A stretch of DNA of 64,000 nucleotides from Sciurus carolinensis (taxonomy: Eukaryota > Chordata > Mammalia > Rodentia > Sciuridae). Position 1 is the first letter of the stretch; every line of letters begins with the position of its first letter. The DNA is taken from contig NC_062224.1 in assembly GCF_902686445.1 (NCBI RefSeq), forward strand, positions 51,335,156 through 51,399,155. Direction: 5' to 3'. Below the pieces are notes generated by a model. The model was not told the DNA's origin. It did not search any database and saw only the letters and a program-made list of their open reading frames with translations. The position numbers and the translations under genes were made by a program. Below are positions 1-13,441 of the stretch, piece by piece.

Positions 1-2
1 AT

Positions 3-3000
3 CAGCAAGACATAACAATCATAAATATCTATGCCCCGAACATTGGCTCATCCACGTACGTCAAACAAATCCTTCTCAATTCCAGAAACCAAATAGATCA
101 CAACACAATAATACTAGGTGATTTTAACACACCTCTCTCACCACTGGATAGATCGTCCAAACAAAAATTGAATAAAGAAACTATAGATCTCAACAACACA
201 ATCAGTAATTTAGACTTAACGTACATATATAGAATATACCATCCAACACAGAATGAATACACTTTCTTCTCAGCAGCACATGGATCCTTCTCTAAAATAG
301 ACCATATTTTATGCCACAAAGCTACTGTTAGTAAATACAAGAAGATAGAGATACTACCTTGTACTCTATCAGATCATAATGGATTGAAATTAGAAATAAA
401 TGACAGAATAAAAAACAGAAACTTCTCCAATACCTGGAGACTAAATAATACACTATTATATGATGAATGGATAACAGAAGACATCAGGAGGGAAATAAAA
501 AAATTCTTAGAAGTAAACGAGAACAAAGACACATCATATCAAAATCTCTGGGACACTATGAAAGCAGTACTTAGAGGAAGATTTATTTCATGGGGTGCAT
601 TCAAAAAAAGAAGTAGAAATCAACAAATAAACGAGTTAACACTACAGCTCAAAGCACTAGAAAAAGAAGAGCAGACCAATACCAAAAGTAGTAGAAGACA
701 GGAAATAGTTAAAATCAGAGCCGAAATCAACGAAATCGAAACAAAAGAAACAATCGGAAAAATTAATAAAATAAATAGTTGGTTCTTTGAAAAATAAATA
801 AAATTGATAAACCCTTAGCCACACTAACAAAGAGAAAGAGGGAGAAAACTCAAATTACTAAAATTCAGAATGAACAAGGAAACATCACAACAGACACGAG
901 TGAAATACAAAACATAATTAGAAGCTATTTCGAAAATCTATACTCCAACAAAACAGAAAACCTTGAAGACATCAACAAATTTCTAGAGACATATGAACTA
1001 CCTAAACTGAACGAGGAGGACATACACAACTTAAATAAACCAATTTCAAGCAATGAAATAGAAGAGGTCATCAAAAGCCTACCAACAAAGAAAAGTCCAG
1101 GACCAGATGGGTTCTCAGCCGAGTTCTACAAAACCTTTAAAGAAGAGCTCATTCCAATACTCCTCAAACTATTCCATGAAATAGAAGAGGAGGGAACCCT
1201 ACCAAACTCGTTCTATGAAGCCAATATCACCCTGATACATAAACCAGACAGAGACACATCAAGGAAAGAAAATTTCAGACCAATATCCTTAATGAACATC
1301 GATGCAAAAATTCTCAACAAAATTTTAGCAAATCGCATACAAATATATATTAAAAAGATAGTGCACCACGATCAAGTGGGTTTTATCCCAGGGATGCAAG
1401 GTTGGTTCAACATTCGGAAATCAATAAATGTCATTCACCATATCAACAAACTTAAAGTTAAGAATCACATGATTATTTCAATAGATGCAGAAAAAGCATT
1501 TGATAAAATACAGCATCCCTTCATGCTCAAAACACTAGAAAAAATTGGGGTAATGGGAACATTCCTAAACATTATAAAGGCCATCTACGCTAAGCCCATG
1601 GCTAATATCATTCTAAATGGTGAAAAACTGAAAGCGTTCCCCCTAAAAACTGGAACAAGGCAGGGATGCCCTCTTTCACCGCTTCTATTCAACATCATCC
1701 TTGAGACTCTAGCCAGAGCAATCAGACAAACCAAAGAAATTAAAGGGATACGAATAGGAAAAGAAGAACTCAAACTATCCCTGTTCGCTGATGACATGAT
1801 TATATATTTAGAGGAACCTGGAAATTCCACCAGAAAACTTTTAGAACTCATAAGTGAATTCAGTAAAGTAGCAGGTTACAAGATCAATGCTCATAAATCC
1901 AATGCATTTTTATACATAAGTGATGAATCTTCAGAAAGAGAAATTAGGAAAACTACCCCATTCACAATAGCATCGAAGAAAATAAAATACTTGGGAATCA
2001 ATCTCACAAAAGAGGTGAAAGACCTCTACAATGAGAACTACAGAACACTAAAGAAAGAAATTCAAGAAAACCTTAGAAGATGGAAAGATCTCCCATGTTC
2101 CTGGATAGGCAGAATTAATATCGTCAAAATGGCTATACTACCTAAAGTGCTATACAGATTCAATGCAATTCCAATTAAAATCCCAATGATGTACCTCGCA
2201 GAAATAGAGCAAGCAATTATGAAATTCATCTGGAAGAATAAAAAACCTAGAATAGCTAAAGCAATCCTCAGTAACAAGAGCGAAGCAGGGGGTATTGCAG
2301 TACCAGATCTTCAACTCTACTACAAAGCAATAGTAACAAAAACGGCATGGTATTGGTACCAAAATAGACAGGTAGATCAATGGTACAGAATAGAGGACAT
2401 GGACACAAACCCAAATAAATACAATTTTCTCATACTAGACAAAGGTTCCAACAATATGCAATGGAGAAAAGATAGCCTCTTCAACAAATGGTGCTGGGAA
2501 AACTGGAAAACTATATGCAATAGAATGAAACTAAACCCCTATCTCTCACCCTACACAAAACTCAACTCAAAATGGATCAAGGACCTCGGAATCAGACCAG
2601 AGACCCTGCATCTTATAGAAGAAAAAGTAGGTACAAATCTTCAACTTGTTGGCTCAGGATCAGATTTCCTTAACAGGACTCCCATAGTACAAGAAATAAA
2701 AGCAAGAATAAACAACTGGGATAGATTCAAACTAAAAAGCTTTCTCTCAGCAAAGGAAACTATCAGAAATGTGAAGAGAGAGCCTACAGAGTGGGAGAAT
2801 ATCTTTGCCAACCATACCTCAGATAGAGCGCTAATTTCCAGAATATATAAAGAACTCAAAAAACTCTACACGAAGAATACAAATAATCCAATCAACAAAT
2901 GGGCTAAGGAAATGAACAGACACTTCACAGAAGAAGACGTACAAGTAATCACCAGATATATGAAAAATTGTTCAACATCCCTAGTAATAAGGGAAATGCA

Positions 3001-3511
3001 AATCAAAACTACCCTAAGATTTCATCTCACCCCAATTAGAATGGCGATTATCAAGAATACAAGCAACAATAGGTGTTGGCGAGGATGTGGTGAAAAAGGA
3101 ACACTCATACATTGCTGGTGGGGTTGCAAATTAGTGCAGCCACTCTGGAACGCAGTGTGGAGATTCCTCAGAAAGCTTGGAATGGAAACACCATTTGACC
3201 CAGCTATCCCACTCCTTGGCCTATACCCAAAGGACTTAAAAGCAGCATACTACAGAGATACAGCCACATCAATGTTCATTGCTGCTCAATTCACCATAGG
3301 CAGAGTGTGGAACCAACCTAGATGCCCTTCAGTTGATGAATGGATAAAGAAACTGTGGCATATTTATACAATGGAATATTACTCCGCAATGAAGAATGAT
3401 AAAATTATGGCATTTGTAGGCAAATGGTCGAAATTGGAGAATATCATGCTAAGTGAGATAAGCCAATCTCAAAAAACTAAAGGCCGAATGATCTCGCTGA
3501 TAAGCGGATGA
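3..3511 (+). pseudogene. L1 ORF2 (endonuclease C-terminus, reverse transcriptase), one frameshift
   Basis: ORF2 encodes the endonuclease/reverse transcriptase that carries out target-primed reverse transcription. The frame is open from base 3. It shows the endonuclease GDFN motif near 117-128 and the SDHN motif near 367-378. At about 785-797 an A-run is one base short compared with the expected frame, so translation stops at 797. The downstream frame is then open to the natural stop at 3511 (739 codons from the first internal ATG at 1292). It includes the RT catalytic FADD motif near 1786-1797 and the C-terminal cysteine-rich segment near 3080-3130. Of the four L1s here, A has the cleanest RT and C-terminal frame. 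The frameshift alone makes full-length ORF2p impossible. Lesions outside the window cannot be judged. Confidence 0.93.
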
Positions 3512-3735
3512 GGACATATAATGGGGGGTGGGACGGGCTAGCATTAGGTTTAGGGTTAGGTTTAGAGTTAGGCTAAGGAGAGCAGTAAGAATGAAGGAAA
3601 GAAGGACTGTATAGAGGGAAAAGAGGGGTGGGAGGGGTGGGAGGGGTGGGGGGGGAGGGGAAAAATATAATAAACATCATTACCCTATGTAAACGTAAAA
3701 AAAAATAAATAAATAAATAAATAAAAATACTTTTT
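3512..3735 (+). repeat. L1 copy A 3' UTR: telomere-like run, G-rich tract, A/AAAT tail
   Basis: Directly after the ORF2 stop come a run related to TTAGGG (about 3541-3575) and a purine tract. A GGGAGGGGT-type G-rich tract follows at about 3627-3660 and could form a G-quadruplex. The end is an A tail degraded into AAAT units (about 3698-3725). The same order appears in copies B and D. G-rich 3' UTRs are usual for rodent and other mammalian L1s; the telomere-like run is not a feature I know from them. Confidence 0.85.
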
Positions 3736-3747
3736 AGATGTTGCTAT

Positions 3748-3857
3748 TTTATTCATTTATTTTATTCATTTATTTATATGTGGTGCTGAGAATCAAAGCC
3801 AGTGCCTCACACATGCTAGGCAAGCACTCTACCACTGAGCCACAATCCTAGCCCCAG
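3748..3857 (-). repeat. ID-like SINE
   Basis: The reverse complement shows the tRNA-derived ID body: GGCTAGGATTGTGGCTCAGT, then the 'tagagtgcttgcctagcatg' segment, then a CACCACA end and an A/T-rich tail (at the lower coordinates). Such elements are abundant in squirrel genomes. It lies immediately after the tail of L1 copy A. Confidence 0.85.
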
Positions 3858-4773
3858 AAAGGATATTCTAATGAAAATATCAACAAGATGGACAAAAACC
3901 CCAAATGAAAGGCCCCTAACAATGAAAATTTGAGGCCTACTCTCCTTCATTGTTCATTCCAAGTCAATGGGAATACTGGTTAGGAGCATAAATAATAGAC
4001 TGTTTATTATAGGTGAAGAATTTGAAAACACAGTTGAGGTAGACAAAATTGTACAAAAATTAAAATTTTAAAGAACCATAAAAGAAAAAGAACCTGGAAT
4101 ATACAAAAAACCACTGAATAAATTGAACCAGTAATTAAGACAGCCCCTAACCTTTTCCAAAGTAAGAAGTTGGACAATTTAGTACAGATAAATTTTAGTC
4201 AGAGATTAAAATTAGGTGTTGCTACTTACTAGTTTTGACTTTTATGTAATCAGAACTTTAACTGCTCATTTGTAGCCCCTAGGTATCAATTGAAATGACA
4301 ACCCTTAATAAGCAAGAAAGCACAGATGTAAATAATTTGATGAAATAGTCTGAAAAGTGCAAAAATATATTTACTTGTTCTACAGATATTTATTGTAATT
4401 CTAACAGGTGCCAGGCTTTGTAGTTTGATATTTAGTGATGAAGTTTAATATTAAAACTTACTCTGGACTAAATAGGAATTAAGTTACAAGATAGTATAGG
4501 AAATCATTTTGACATATATGATCCTACACAATAAAACATCTAGGTGCAGTCAGGTATTAACAGGAGGCCTTTAGTTCAGCTTGTTCAGTTGGGAGCACAG
4601 ACGATGGATTCACTTCAGGTCTGACACTTGTCACTAAAACATATAGCTTTTTATCTTGCAATTTATCTTCTTAATTGCTAGCAATACAGAAATTAACTGT
4701 ACACTGTTTTTTCTTATGAGTCATCTTTCTAATAAGTTTGATATTATTTATCAATAAAAATATTTTTTCAGGA

Positions 4774-4866
4774 GCTGGGGTTTAGAGCTCAGTTGTAGAG
4801 GGCTTGTATAACATGTGTGGGGCACTGAATTCAATTCTCAGCACCACGTATAAACAAATAAAGGTC
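4774..4866 (+). repeat. ID-like SINE
   Basis: It opens with GAGCTGGGGTTTAGAGCTCA, followed by the 'cttgtataacatgtgtggggc' body (diverged), a CAGCACCACG end and an AAATAAAGG tail. It is somewhat diverged from the other ID copies here. Confidence 0.8.
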
Positions 4867-7506
4867 TATTGATGAATAAAACAAAAAGTAAACTATTTCT
4901 GCACAATGAAACTACATGCATTCTCCTGTCATGTATAACTAAGTAGAACCAATAAAAAATAGTTTAAAAATACATTTTTAACTCTAGATACTTCATCTAT
5001 ATACTTCAAGATAAACAATCCTCATTTTTAGTTTACTTAGAAACATTTTTGTAGTGCTTTGGAAAACTGATAACAAATTCCAAAATATAGTATTAGAAAT
5101 TATAGATTTACAAAGAGTCTGATTTAATTTGTTTTTCCTCAATATTTAAAGTAGATCACCATTCCTAGATAGCCTAGAACCCTTTACAACCAGTATTTGA
5201 TTATGTTTTAGTGAAATCTAAGTTATGTTCTTTTTTCTAGTAGCTTGTCATATAGAACAATTAAGTATATTTTATGGACTTTATTCTTCTTTGCTTTAGG
5301 TAATCTTGCAATTGTCATCTGAAAATCATTCTATAAAATGGATTGGCAATTGATCCATCACAGGGGTGATGAGACAACCAAACTACTATGATATGTTTGG
5401 GAATGTAAGGAACACCATTTTTCCCAGGGAATTTATAATTATTTTAACTTTCTTGACCCTGCTGATACTCACACTGCTTAACAGTCACATGTCAGTGCCA
5501 ATCACATCGGGACAGAGCTGATTCTCCAGTACTGCTTAATTTGAGCTCTCAGAAATTCAAATGAAGTCTGACTGAAATTAAAGTCTCATTAACTGATCAA
5601 GTTTGTCTCTCTAGTCTAGTTTACCTGTGTCAAAAGAAGGACATTGTGAAATCTCTGTCCATTTGGTTTGCAATTTTTATAACATGGATAGTCTACATTT
5701 ATGTTGACATTTTAAAAACTGTTTTTATATATTCCACTATATATGAAAGTCAATTTTTCATTAAGTGAATTTTAATGTTTTTATTTTTATATGCTCTTAG
5801 CTCTTAAGCATTGAACACTGTTGACAGTGAAGAAATTTTCTTAATGTTTTCAGTGGAACTAAAAAAGATGTGAACCTTTTTTCTTTTTAATTCTGCATAT
5901 GCTGAATTGTGCTTGCATACACCCTATAAATAGCTGTGCTTTCCTTTGTATTGTTTTATGTAGAAGATTTATATATTTTTAGTATTAAGAGAAAATATTT
6001 TAAAGACAAAAATTAGTACCAAGGATATCGGTAGTAAAATTTCATTATTTTTTACAATAGACAAAATATGAAACCATATCATATCACTTTTCCCTTTTAG
6101 CTTTCAATTGTGTAAGAACTGCCTTAGAATCTCTTTTCAATTAAAATTAATTAAATGTAATATCCAAGTAACATTTTTATAAAAGTAAAATAATCCATAC
6201 TTAGACAATAAACATTCAAAAAAAATGTTCTGAAGAGCATTTTTAAACTTTGAAATCACTTAGATATTCTTACCTTTTCTCCTCCCTGACAAAAATCTGA
6301 AATGAATAGTCACCAGTTCATACCATCCAGACTGTTATGCTTTCTAGTTGAGCATACTATTTCAAAGATTAGCCCTGATTCTTCCTATAGAAAAATCACA
6401 CCCAACTGATTTATTTACTGTATTAATAGAAGTTTGTTTTCTCTAAATACCTGCAACTGTAATTAACATTTAAAAATCTAATATTTTGAAAGCTCACTGG
6501 TGATAAACTCAAACAAGAAATAAGTGATTTTGTAACACTTTTGTGAGGATAGCCACAATTTTTGATGGATCAGAAAATGTACTGTAATACAAATATCAAA
6601 CTAGGTAATGAAGGCAATGCTTGTGGAAACTGAGACATGATAAACTGCTTTATATTTTACTAATTTGATGGCACCATTAGAAGAAAACCTGGCAAAAATT
6701 CTTCAGGAACCACATCACTGTGGAACTACCTGCAGATACAACAAAGAGATTCTTTGTGTAGTATAGTTTAGAACAGTGATAAAACTTTTTCTGTTCTGTA
6801 AAAAAAAAAAAAAAGGTCATGAGGCACCATTACAGTAGAACCAAACCTATGCATGAAGCAGGAATGTTTCAAAGTAGATAAATGAACTAGAAAGTGTCCA
6901 TTGAAGATTAGGTTAACTGTAATCCTTAACTACAAAGTAACAGAAACCAACTTGAAATGTGACTAAATAGTTGATCCAAACCAGGTATTAAATGGTGGGG
7001 ATTATGAAAAGGCTAAAAAGTGAATGTTAAGAAAACAAATTACTTGAATTTTCAGAAACTAAAATTAAGTTTAGTTAGAAATTTAGATTTTCAATTGGAA
7101 TCAAGCTTCTCTCTCTTGTGTGGAGACACAGATTTTTAGGAAAAAACTTCAACAACTCTAGTATGCTGTAACTGCAAAGTAATGGGACTGGCTCCAAAAT
7201 CCACAGACACTAATGCTACTCCATTATAGGTAAAGTAAATAAAAGAAGCTTGTTCTGGGCAGTGACAATTACTGAAAGTAAAATGTGTGAGCTAGAAACT
7301 AAAAGGGGCCTTTGAGAATGCTTCCCTCCACCTGTTTTTTGATCAGTACAGGTTTGCAGAAAAGCTGAGAGTTGCCTTGGGACACTGAACTCATTAAAGG
7401 TAGAACAGTGATGGGCATTCCAATTTCATTTACCCAAGTCCTAACTGTAATTAACTACTGGTTCAACAGTGTTAGGAAAAAATATTATTAAAAATTGTAG
7501 GAAAAG
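4867..7506. other. AT-rich intergenic sequence, nothing recognised
   Basis: No reading frame longer than chance expectation, no splice-like exon, RNA gene or clear repeat was recognised on either strand. There is a short A-run at about 6800-6814. Decayed old repeats may be hidden here but I cannot name any. Confidence 0.5.
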
Positions 7507-7632
7507 GGCTGGGGTTATAACTCAGTAGGAAAATAGAGCACTTCCCTAGCATGTGTGAGGAACTGGGTTCAGCACCACATATAAATTTAAAAAATAGAGA
7601 TCAATTGACAATTAAATTTAAAAAAAAATACT
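7507..7632 (+). repeat. ID-like SINE with A-rich tail
   Basis: GGGCTGGGGTTATAACTCAG start, 'cttccctagcatgtgtgagg' body, CAGCACCACA end and a diverged A-rich tail to about 7632. Confidence 0.85.
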
Positions 7633-8197
7633 GTAGAATAAAAGAACACATACAAAATGCAAGACTCTTAAAGAGAAACTAAAATAAATCAGTGGTCAAG
7701 AATTTCAAATAAAAAATTAATATATTTTTAAAATTAAATGCTGATTGAAAATATTCTCAATGAACAGAAATCTTTTTCGTTGTATCTTTCTTCCTCAAAA
7801 TACTTTAACTACAGTCTGGATTCACTTACTAGAATTGGGATAATAATTTTTTTTGCATATTTCTTTCTGGTCTTTTTAAGCATATATAATATTTATTTAC
7901 ATGATTGTGATCACACTAATTTTAAAATTATGTAGTATTCTTATTCTATAACACTGTATCTTTACTATTTTCTACATCATTAAGTATTTATCAAGCACAT
8001 TATTTTTTCTTTTTCATCCAAGTAACTAATTTCTTTTCTCCAATGTGCCATCAGGGCACTGAGGACTCTGAGACCCAGGACACTCAGGACTCTGAGGTCC
8101 TACTAGGTTTCTGAAACACTGTGCTAAGCACCGAGAGCAGAGTGGTGAACATTTGTGGCCAGCAGGATGGATGCTATGCCTACTCTCATGTGGCTTT

Positions 8198-8277
8198 TTT
8201 TTTTTTTCTTTGCAGTGCTGGTCTCTTGCATGCTGGGCAAGAACCCTGTTACTTAGCTACACCTCCAGCCTTCATGT
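8198..8277 (-). repeat. ID-like SINE, diverged
   Basis: A T-run (about 8198-8210, the A tail on the minus strand) is followed by the reverse complement of a diverged ID body ending in 'ctacacctccagcc'. It is more diverged than the other copies and the interior is only loosely matched. Confidence 0.65.
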
Positions 8278-11221
8278 GGCTTCTTAATGATTCTATGTAC
8301 TGATAGGTCCTACAAACTCCAAATATCTGCCATTCTTTTAGTCTCCCTCTAGGAAAAGTGGTCTTAGGCATTTCTTTCTCTAGGAAGTAATTATACTCTG
8401 CCAATCTCAGGCATAGATCAAAATGCTCTATACAGGGACAACTGTAGACATGGAGAATAACTCTCAGAGCACTACCTCATGCTGTGTGTGTTCTTAAAAT
8501 AAGTACTTTAGTCAAAATAGGCTCCAAAGGGCAGCAAACCCCCCACCTTCTTTTAATGTTTGCTTGATCAGTGTTAATTTACTGTGGCTCGAGTTTTTTA
8601 GAAGTATACAACCTGAACATTGGTCTCTGTACATGTCTTTTCTTTGATTGCAAATCTTTATTCACTTTCATATATGTATCATTTTTACTGTGACATTATT
8701 TTTGTGAAATAAATACTTTGTGATGAGAGGTGTTTAGAGGTAGTGTGTTCATTTTCTTCCATTTACTTTGAATAACCCAAACTTTACTTTTTCCATATGG
8801 AAACAAGTTTGGAAATGTATTTTGTTACCTACCATTAAATATGGCACATAAAAAAACACTTTAAATACAGATATATGAAGAAGTACCTATAATTATTGAG
8901 GTTGAGCTTGAGAGAGTGGAACGGGTTTAAAATACAGTCCCTTGATCATTTGAATCTTAAATTCTATCAACTGCTATGCACTGAGAAGGGAGAAATGATG
9001 AAGAAAAAACCCTGAACCATTGTTCTTCCTATAGGGTACTTTTTTGATAAAGGAGAATGTGAACTGCCAGGTTTGGTGACAGAGGTTACTAGTCTACCCA
9101 ATCTCACTTCCATGCTGACCCAACTCTGGCCTCCATGGGTGAGTTCAAAAATGTCTCCATCTGTGTCTGATACAGGAAGACTGGTGTGCATGTAGGAGAG
9201 GAGAGGCAGAAGAAAATAATAGAAAAATGGAGACAGACTGACAGGTTCAGTACCTCTACTGTGCCAGAAAGTGTCACAGAGAACTGCTAGTCACACATTT
9301 TATAATGTACTCTTGTATGTAGAGTAGGAAATCATTCAGTTTGTGAAGAAACAAACATTTGAAAATAAATTGTTACAGATACTTCTTCTCATGAAGGAAG
9401 CAGATTTGTTTTGTCCAGTTTATACATAAAATAGTTTAACACAGATTTACAAAATGCCCTTTTATGTTTAAATATGCACAGGCATCTCACCCCCACATGC
9501 ATACTCCCTTTCTTAACATTACCTGGAACTGTAGAGCCCTGCCCACAGAGTTGACACTGGAGAACACACCATATTTACTACCCTCTCCCAGATGAGTCAG
9601 GTCCCTAAGACTGTCTTTTATTTCACTAGATGACATAATTTCAGTAAGTGACAGCAACTATTTATATGCTACTTATCCAGTATAAGTATTGTTCCAAAAT
9701 TTTGTCAGAGCTTACTTTTTCTGTCCTCTGAACAACCTTAGGAGAAACTACTATCATATAGCATTCTGTAGTTAAAGAAATGGAGGCCATAGATGTTGCC
9801 TAACTGGTTCAAGGACACTGGGTTGGCTAGATTTTAAAACCTGCATTAAATATCGATGCTGTGATCTTAACCTATATGTTCTTCAAAAGAATTTAAACTT
9901 ACAACCTGCATCCTTGCACAGAACACTACCTGACATATATAAACCTTATACACATTTGCTATATTGTCATTTTTCTGAGAGAGCAGATTATTGGTCCTTA
10001 TATAGCTGGCCCTACCTAGACTTGTCCCATAGTGACTTTTTTCCCAGTCCTTCTCCCCCAGTGGTGTGTGGTGAGAATATCTTGATTATGGGTTAATTCT
10101 TAAGTCTCTAAAGTTGTACATTTTGACCTGTTAGGAAACAGTTTATCTTCTAATTCTAAACAATTTTTGACTGCTGCAATTGTCTTTGGTTCCATGAGAT
10201 AGAGGAGACAAGATAATTTAATGCAACTGACAAATTTTACTTAGGACCCAGATTTCTTAGGTGTGTCTTCACTCAATCAACACATGTTGCCATTTTCCTA
10301 ACATGTATCAGGTACTAGGGACAGATGAGTGAGATGTAATACTTTTCTTCATGAGGCTTACTACTTAAGTGAGACAAACAAAATGTGAATAATGTTACCA
10401 TAGGGTTAAGCATGAGAATGATAATGGGATGAAGGTAGTAAAATGGCAGGGCATGTAACCCAGTCTATGACAGAGTAGGTCATGGGGCAGGGAAGTCCTG
10501 GAAGAAATAATTAAATGGAGATGGGAGGAAAGAGAGTAGTAAAGAGAAGAACAGAAGAAAAGAACAATCTGAAAAAGAGAAAGGTTAAAGAATAGGTGAG
10601 AGAATAAACATAGTAAGAACACAAAAATCAGTATGATTTGATTTCCCTTCACTGAGAGCACAGCCTATATAAATCATCACCATATGAGACAGTAATGTAG
10701 AATTGGTGTCAACAGATTACAAATTCAGAGGAAATATGGAGCTTCCAGATAATGGAAAAGTAATGGAGTGATTGGCTAGAAGTATTAGAAAAGCAAGATG
10801 ACTAGTGTGGGCCCAAAGTGATCTTTTGCTGATTTTCAGTGTTTCTAGAAAAACTATGTACAAAACCATCCAGAGAACTATGAAGTCTACACTTGACATA
10901 TAATCCATTCATTATCTGATAACCTCAGCTGCATACACACACACATGAAAGAATACATTATGAAAGCTATACAAATGGAGTTAGTGTCAGTACACCGTGG
11001 GAAAATGACTGAAGCTTTTGTGGTTCTTTTAATCAGCACTTTTCCAAGAAAGACTCAAAGAGTCCCAAGTCTGTAGTCACTAGAATTCCATGTTCCAACC
11101 TGAGCACAATGTAGCCATCCTTTTCTAAATATGCAAGACCATTGGCAGATGCAAAGCTTTTCTTAGTTCCTAAACAGTACTATATTATCATCCAGTCACC
11201 AGGCACATCTTTATGCTCATC
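8278..11221. other. Intergenic sequence, nothing recognised
   Basis: No convincing coding, RNA or repeat feature was seen. Short open frames here (for example near 8967-9191 and 10395-10661) lack any recognisable domain and look like chance. Moderately AT-rich. Confidence 0.5.
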
Positions 11222-13441
11222 TTTTTTTTTTTTTATTTTTTTTTATTTTTTTTTTATTTTTTTATGTTTACATAGGGTAATGATGTTTCTTTTTTTTCCC
11301 CTTCCCCCCTACCCCTCCCACCCTTTTCCCTTTATACAGTCCTTCTTTCCTTCATTCTTACCGCTCTCCTTAGCCTAACTCTAAACCTAACCCTAAACCT
11401 AATGCTAACCCCTCCCACCCCCATTATATGTCCTCATCCGCTTATCAGCGAGATCATTCGTCCTTTAGTTTTTTGAGATTGGCTTATCTCACTTAGCATG
11501 ATATTCTCCAATTTCGACCATTTGCCTACAAATGCCATAATTTTATCATTCTTCATTGCGGAGTAATATTCCATTGTATAAATATGCCACAGTTTCTTTA
11601 TCCATTCATCAACTGAAGGGCATCTAGGTTGGTTCCACAATCTGGCTATGGTGAATTGAGCAGCAATGAACATTGATGTGGCTGTATCTCTGTAGTATGC
11701 TGATTTTAAGTCCTTTGGGTATAGACCAAGGAGTGGGATAGCTGGGTCAAATGGTGTTTCCATTCCAAGCTTTCTGAGGAATCTCCACACTGCTTTCCAG
11801 AGTGGCTGCACTAATTTGCAACCCCACCAGCAATGTATGAGTGTTCCTTTTTCACCACATCCTCACCAACACCTATTGTTGCTTGTGTTCTTGATAATCG
11901 CCATTCTAATTGGGGTGAGATGAAATCTTAGGGTAGTTTTGATTTGCATTTCCCTTATTACTAGGGATGTTGAACATTTTTTCATATATCTGTTGATTAC
12001 TTGTACATCTTCTTCTGTAAATTGTCTGTTCATTTCCTTAGCCCATTTGTTGATTGGATTATTTGTATTCTTCGTGTAGAGTTTTTTGAGTTCTTTATAG
12101 ATTCTGGAAATTAGCGCTCTATCTGAGGTATGGTTGGCAAAAATATTCTCCCACTCTGTAGGCTCTCTCTTCACATTTCTGATAGTTTCCTTTGCTGAGA
12201 GAAAGCTTTTTAGTTTGAATCTATCCCAGTTGTTGATTCTTGCTTTTATTTCTTGTGCTATGGGAGTCCTGTTAAGGAAGTCTGATCCTAAGCCAACAAG
12301 TTGAAGATTTGTACCTACTTTTTCTTCTATAAGATGCAGGGTCTCTGGTCTGATTCCGAAGTCCTTGATCCATTTTGAGGTGAGTTTTGTGTAGGGTGAG
12401 AGATAGGGGTTTAATTTCATTCTATTGCATAATGGTTTTCCAGTTTTCCCAGCACCATTTGTTGAAGAGGCTATCTTTTCTCCATTGCATATTGTTGGAA
12501 CCTTTGTCTTGTATGAGAAAATTGTATTTATTTGGGTTTGTGTCCATGTCCTCTATTCTGTATCATTGATCTACCTGTCTATTTTGGTACCAATACCATG
12601 CCGTTTTTGTTACTATTGCTTTGTAGTAGAGTTGAAGATCTGGTATTGCAATACGCCCTGCTTCACTCTTGCTACTGAGGATTGCTTTAGCTATTCTAGG
12701 TTTTTTATTCTTCCAGATGAATTTCATAATTACTTGCTCTATTTCTGCAAGGTACATCATTGGGATTTTAATTGGAATTGCATTGAATCTGTATAGCACT
12801 TTAGGTAGTATAGCCATTTTGACGATATTAATTCTGCCTATCCAGGAATATGGGAGATCTTTCCATCTTCTAAGGTTTTCTTGAATTTCTTTCTTTAGTG
12901 TTCTGTAGTTCTCATTGTAGAGATCTTTCACCTCTTTTGTGAGATTGATTCCCAAGTATTTTATTTTTTTCGATGCTATTGTGAATGGGGTAGTTTTCCT
13001 AATTTCTCTTTCTGAAGATTTATCACTTATGTATAAAAATGCATTGGATTTATGAGCATTGATCTTGTAACCTGCTACTTTACTGAATTCACTTATGAGT
13101 TCTAAAAGTTTTCTGGTGGAATTTCCAGGTTCCTCTAAATATATAATCATGTCATCAGCGAACAGGGATAGTTTGAGTTCTTCTTTTCCTATTCGTATCC
13201 CTTTAATTTCTTTGGTTTGTCTGATTGCTCTGGCTAGAGTCTCAAGGATGATGTTGAATAGAAGTGGTGAAAGAGGGCATCCCTGCCTTGTTCCAGTTTT
13301 TAGGGGGAACGCTTTCAGTTTTTCACTGTTTAGAATGATATTAGCCATGGGCTTAGCGTAGATTGCCTTTATAATGTTTAGGAATGTTCCCACTACCCCA
13401 ATTTTTTCTAGTGTTTTGAGCATGAAGGGATGCTGTATTTT
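11222..13441 (-). mobile_element. LINE-1 copy B, 5'-truncated
   Basis: A T-rich tail (11222-11270, the poly(A) on the minus strand) is followed by the same 3' UTR as copy A and then ORF2 read on the minus strand. Identity to the other L1s ends at about 13441, inside the reverse transcriptase domain, so the element is truncated to about 2.2 kb, as is common for L1 insertions. No direct target-site duplication was found at the two ends. Like copy A, it uses the short 3' end. Confidence 0.94.
11434..13441 (-). pseudogene. L1 ORF2 remnant (RT and C-terminus), disrupted
   Basis: The minus-strand frame runs from the truncation point through the intact FADD catalytic motif (near 13158) to a TGA stop at 12563-12565. 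A one-base insertion near 12430 (in the region about 12421-12440) then shifts the frame. The frame 12420-11863 ends at a second TGA, and 11811-11434 carries the natural C-terminus. Both TGA stops fall at the same codons as in copy D. One replaces a Trp codon present in copy A. The other is a CGA-to-TGA change consistent with CpG decay. The remnant cannot make a functional ORF2 protein. Confidence 0.92.

Larger units (their letters stand above)
1..3735 (+). mobile_element. LINE-1 copy A, 3' part (left end cut by the window)
   Basis: Non-LTR retrotransposon on the + strand. The window opens inside the ORF2 endonuclease domain and continues through reverse transcriptase, the C-terminal domain, a G-rich 3' UTR and an A-rich tail ending in AAAT repeats. 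By eye it is nearly identical to copy D (about 50,335-53,990), so it belongs to the same young subfamily. Its 3' end stops about 100 bases earlier than in copies C and D. No target-site duplication can be tested because the left end is outside the window. Confidence 0.95.

Noticed and set aside
3541..3575. Interstitial telomere or chromosome-fusion relic
   Set aside because: The run is at the same position in the 3' UTR of three L1 copies, so it belongs to the element and is not a chromosomal relic.
12425..13361. Open frames on the + strand opposite L1 copy B (and likewise antisense to A, C and D)
   Set aside because: The same antisense frames recur in every L1 copy and translate to low-complexity Ile/Leu/Ser-rich text. 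They are mirror images of ORF2 codon use, not genes.
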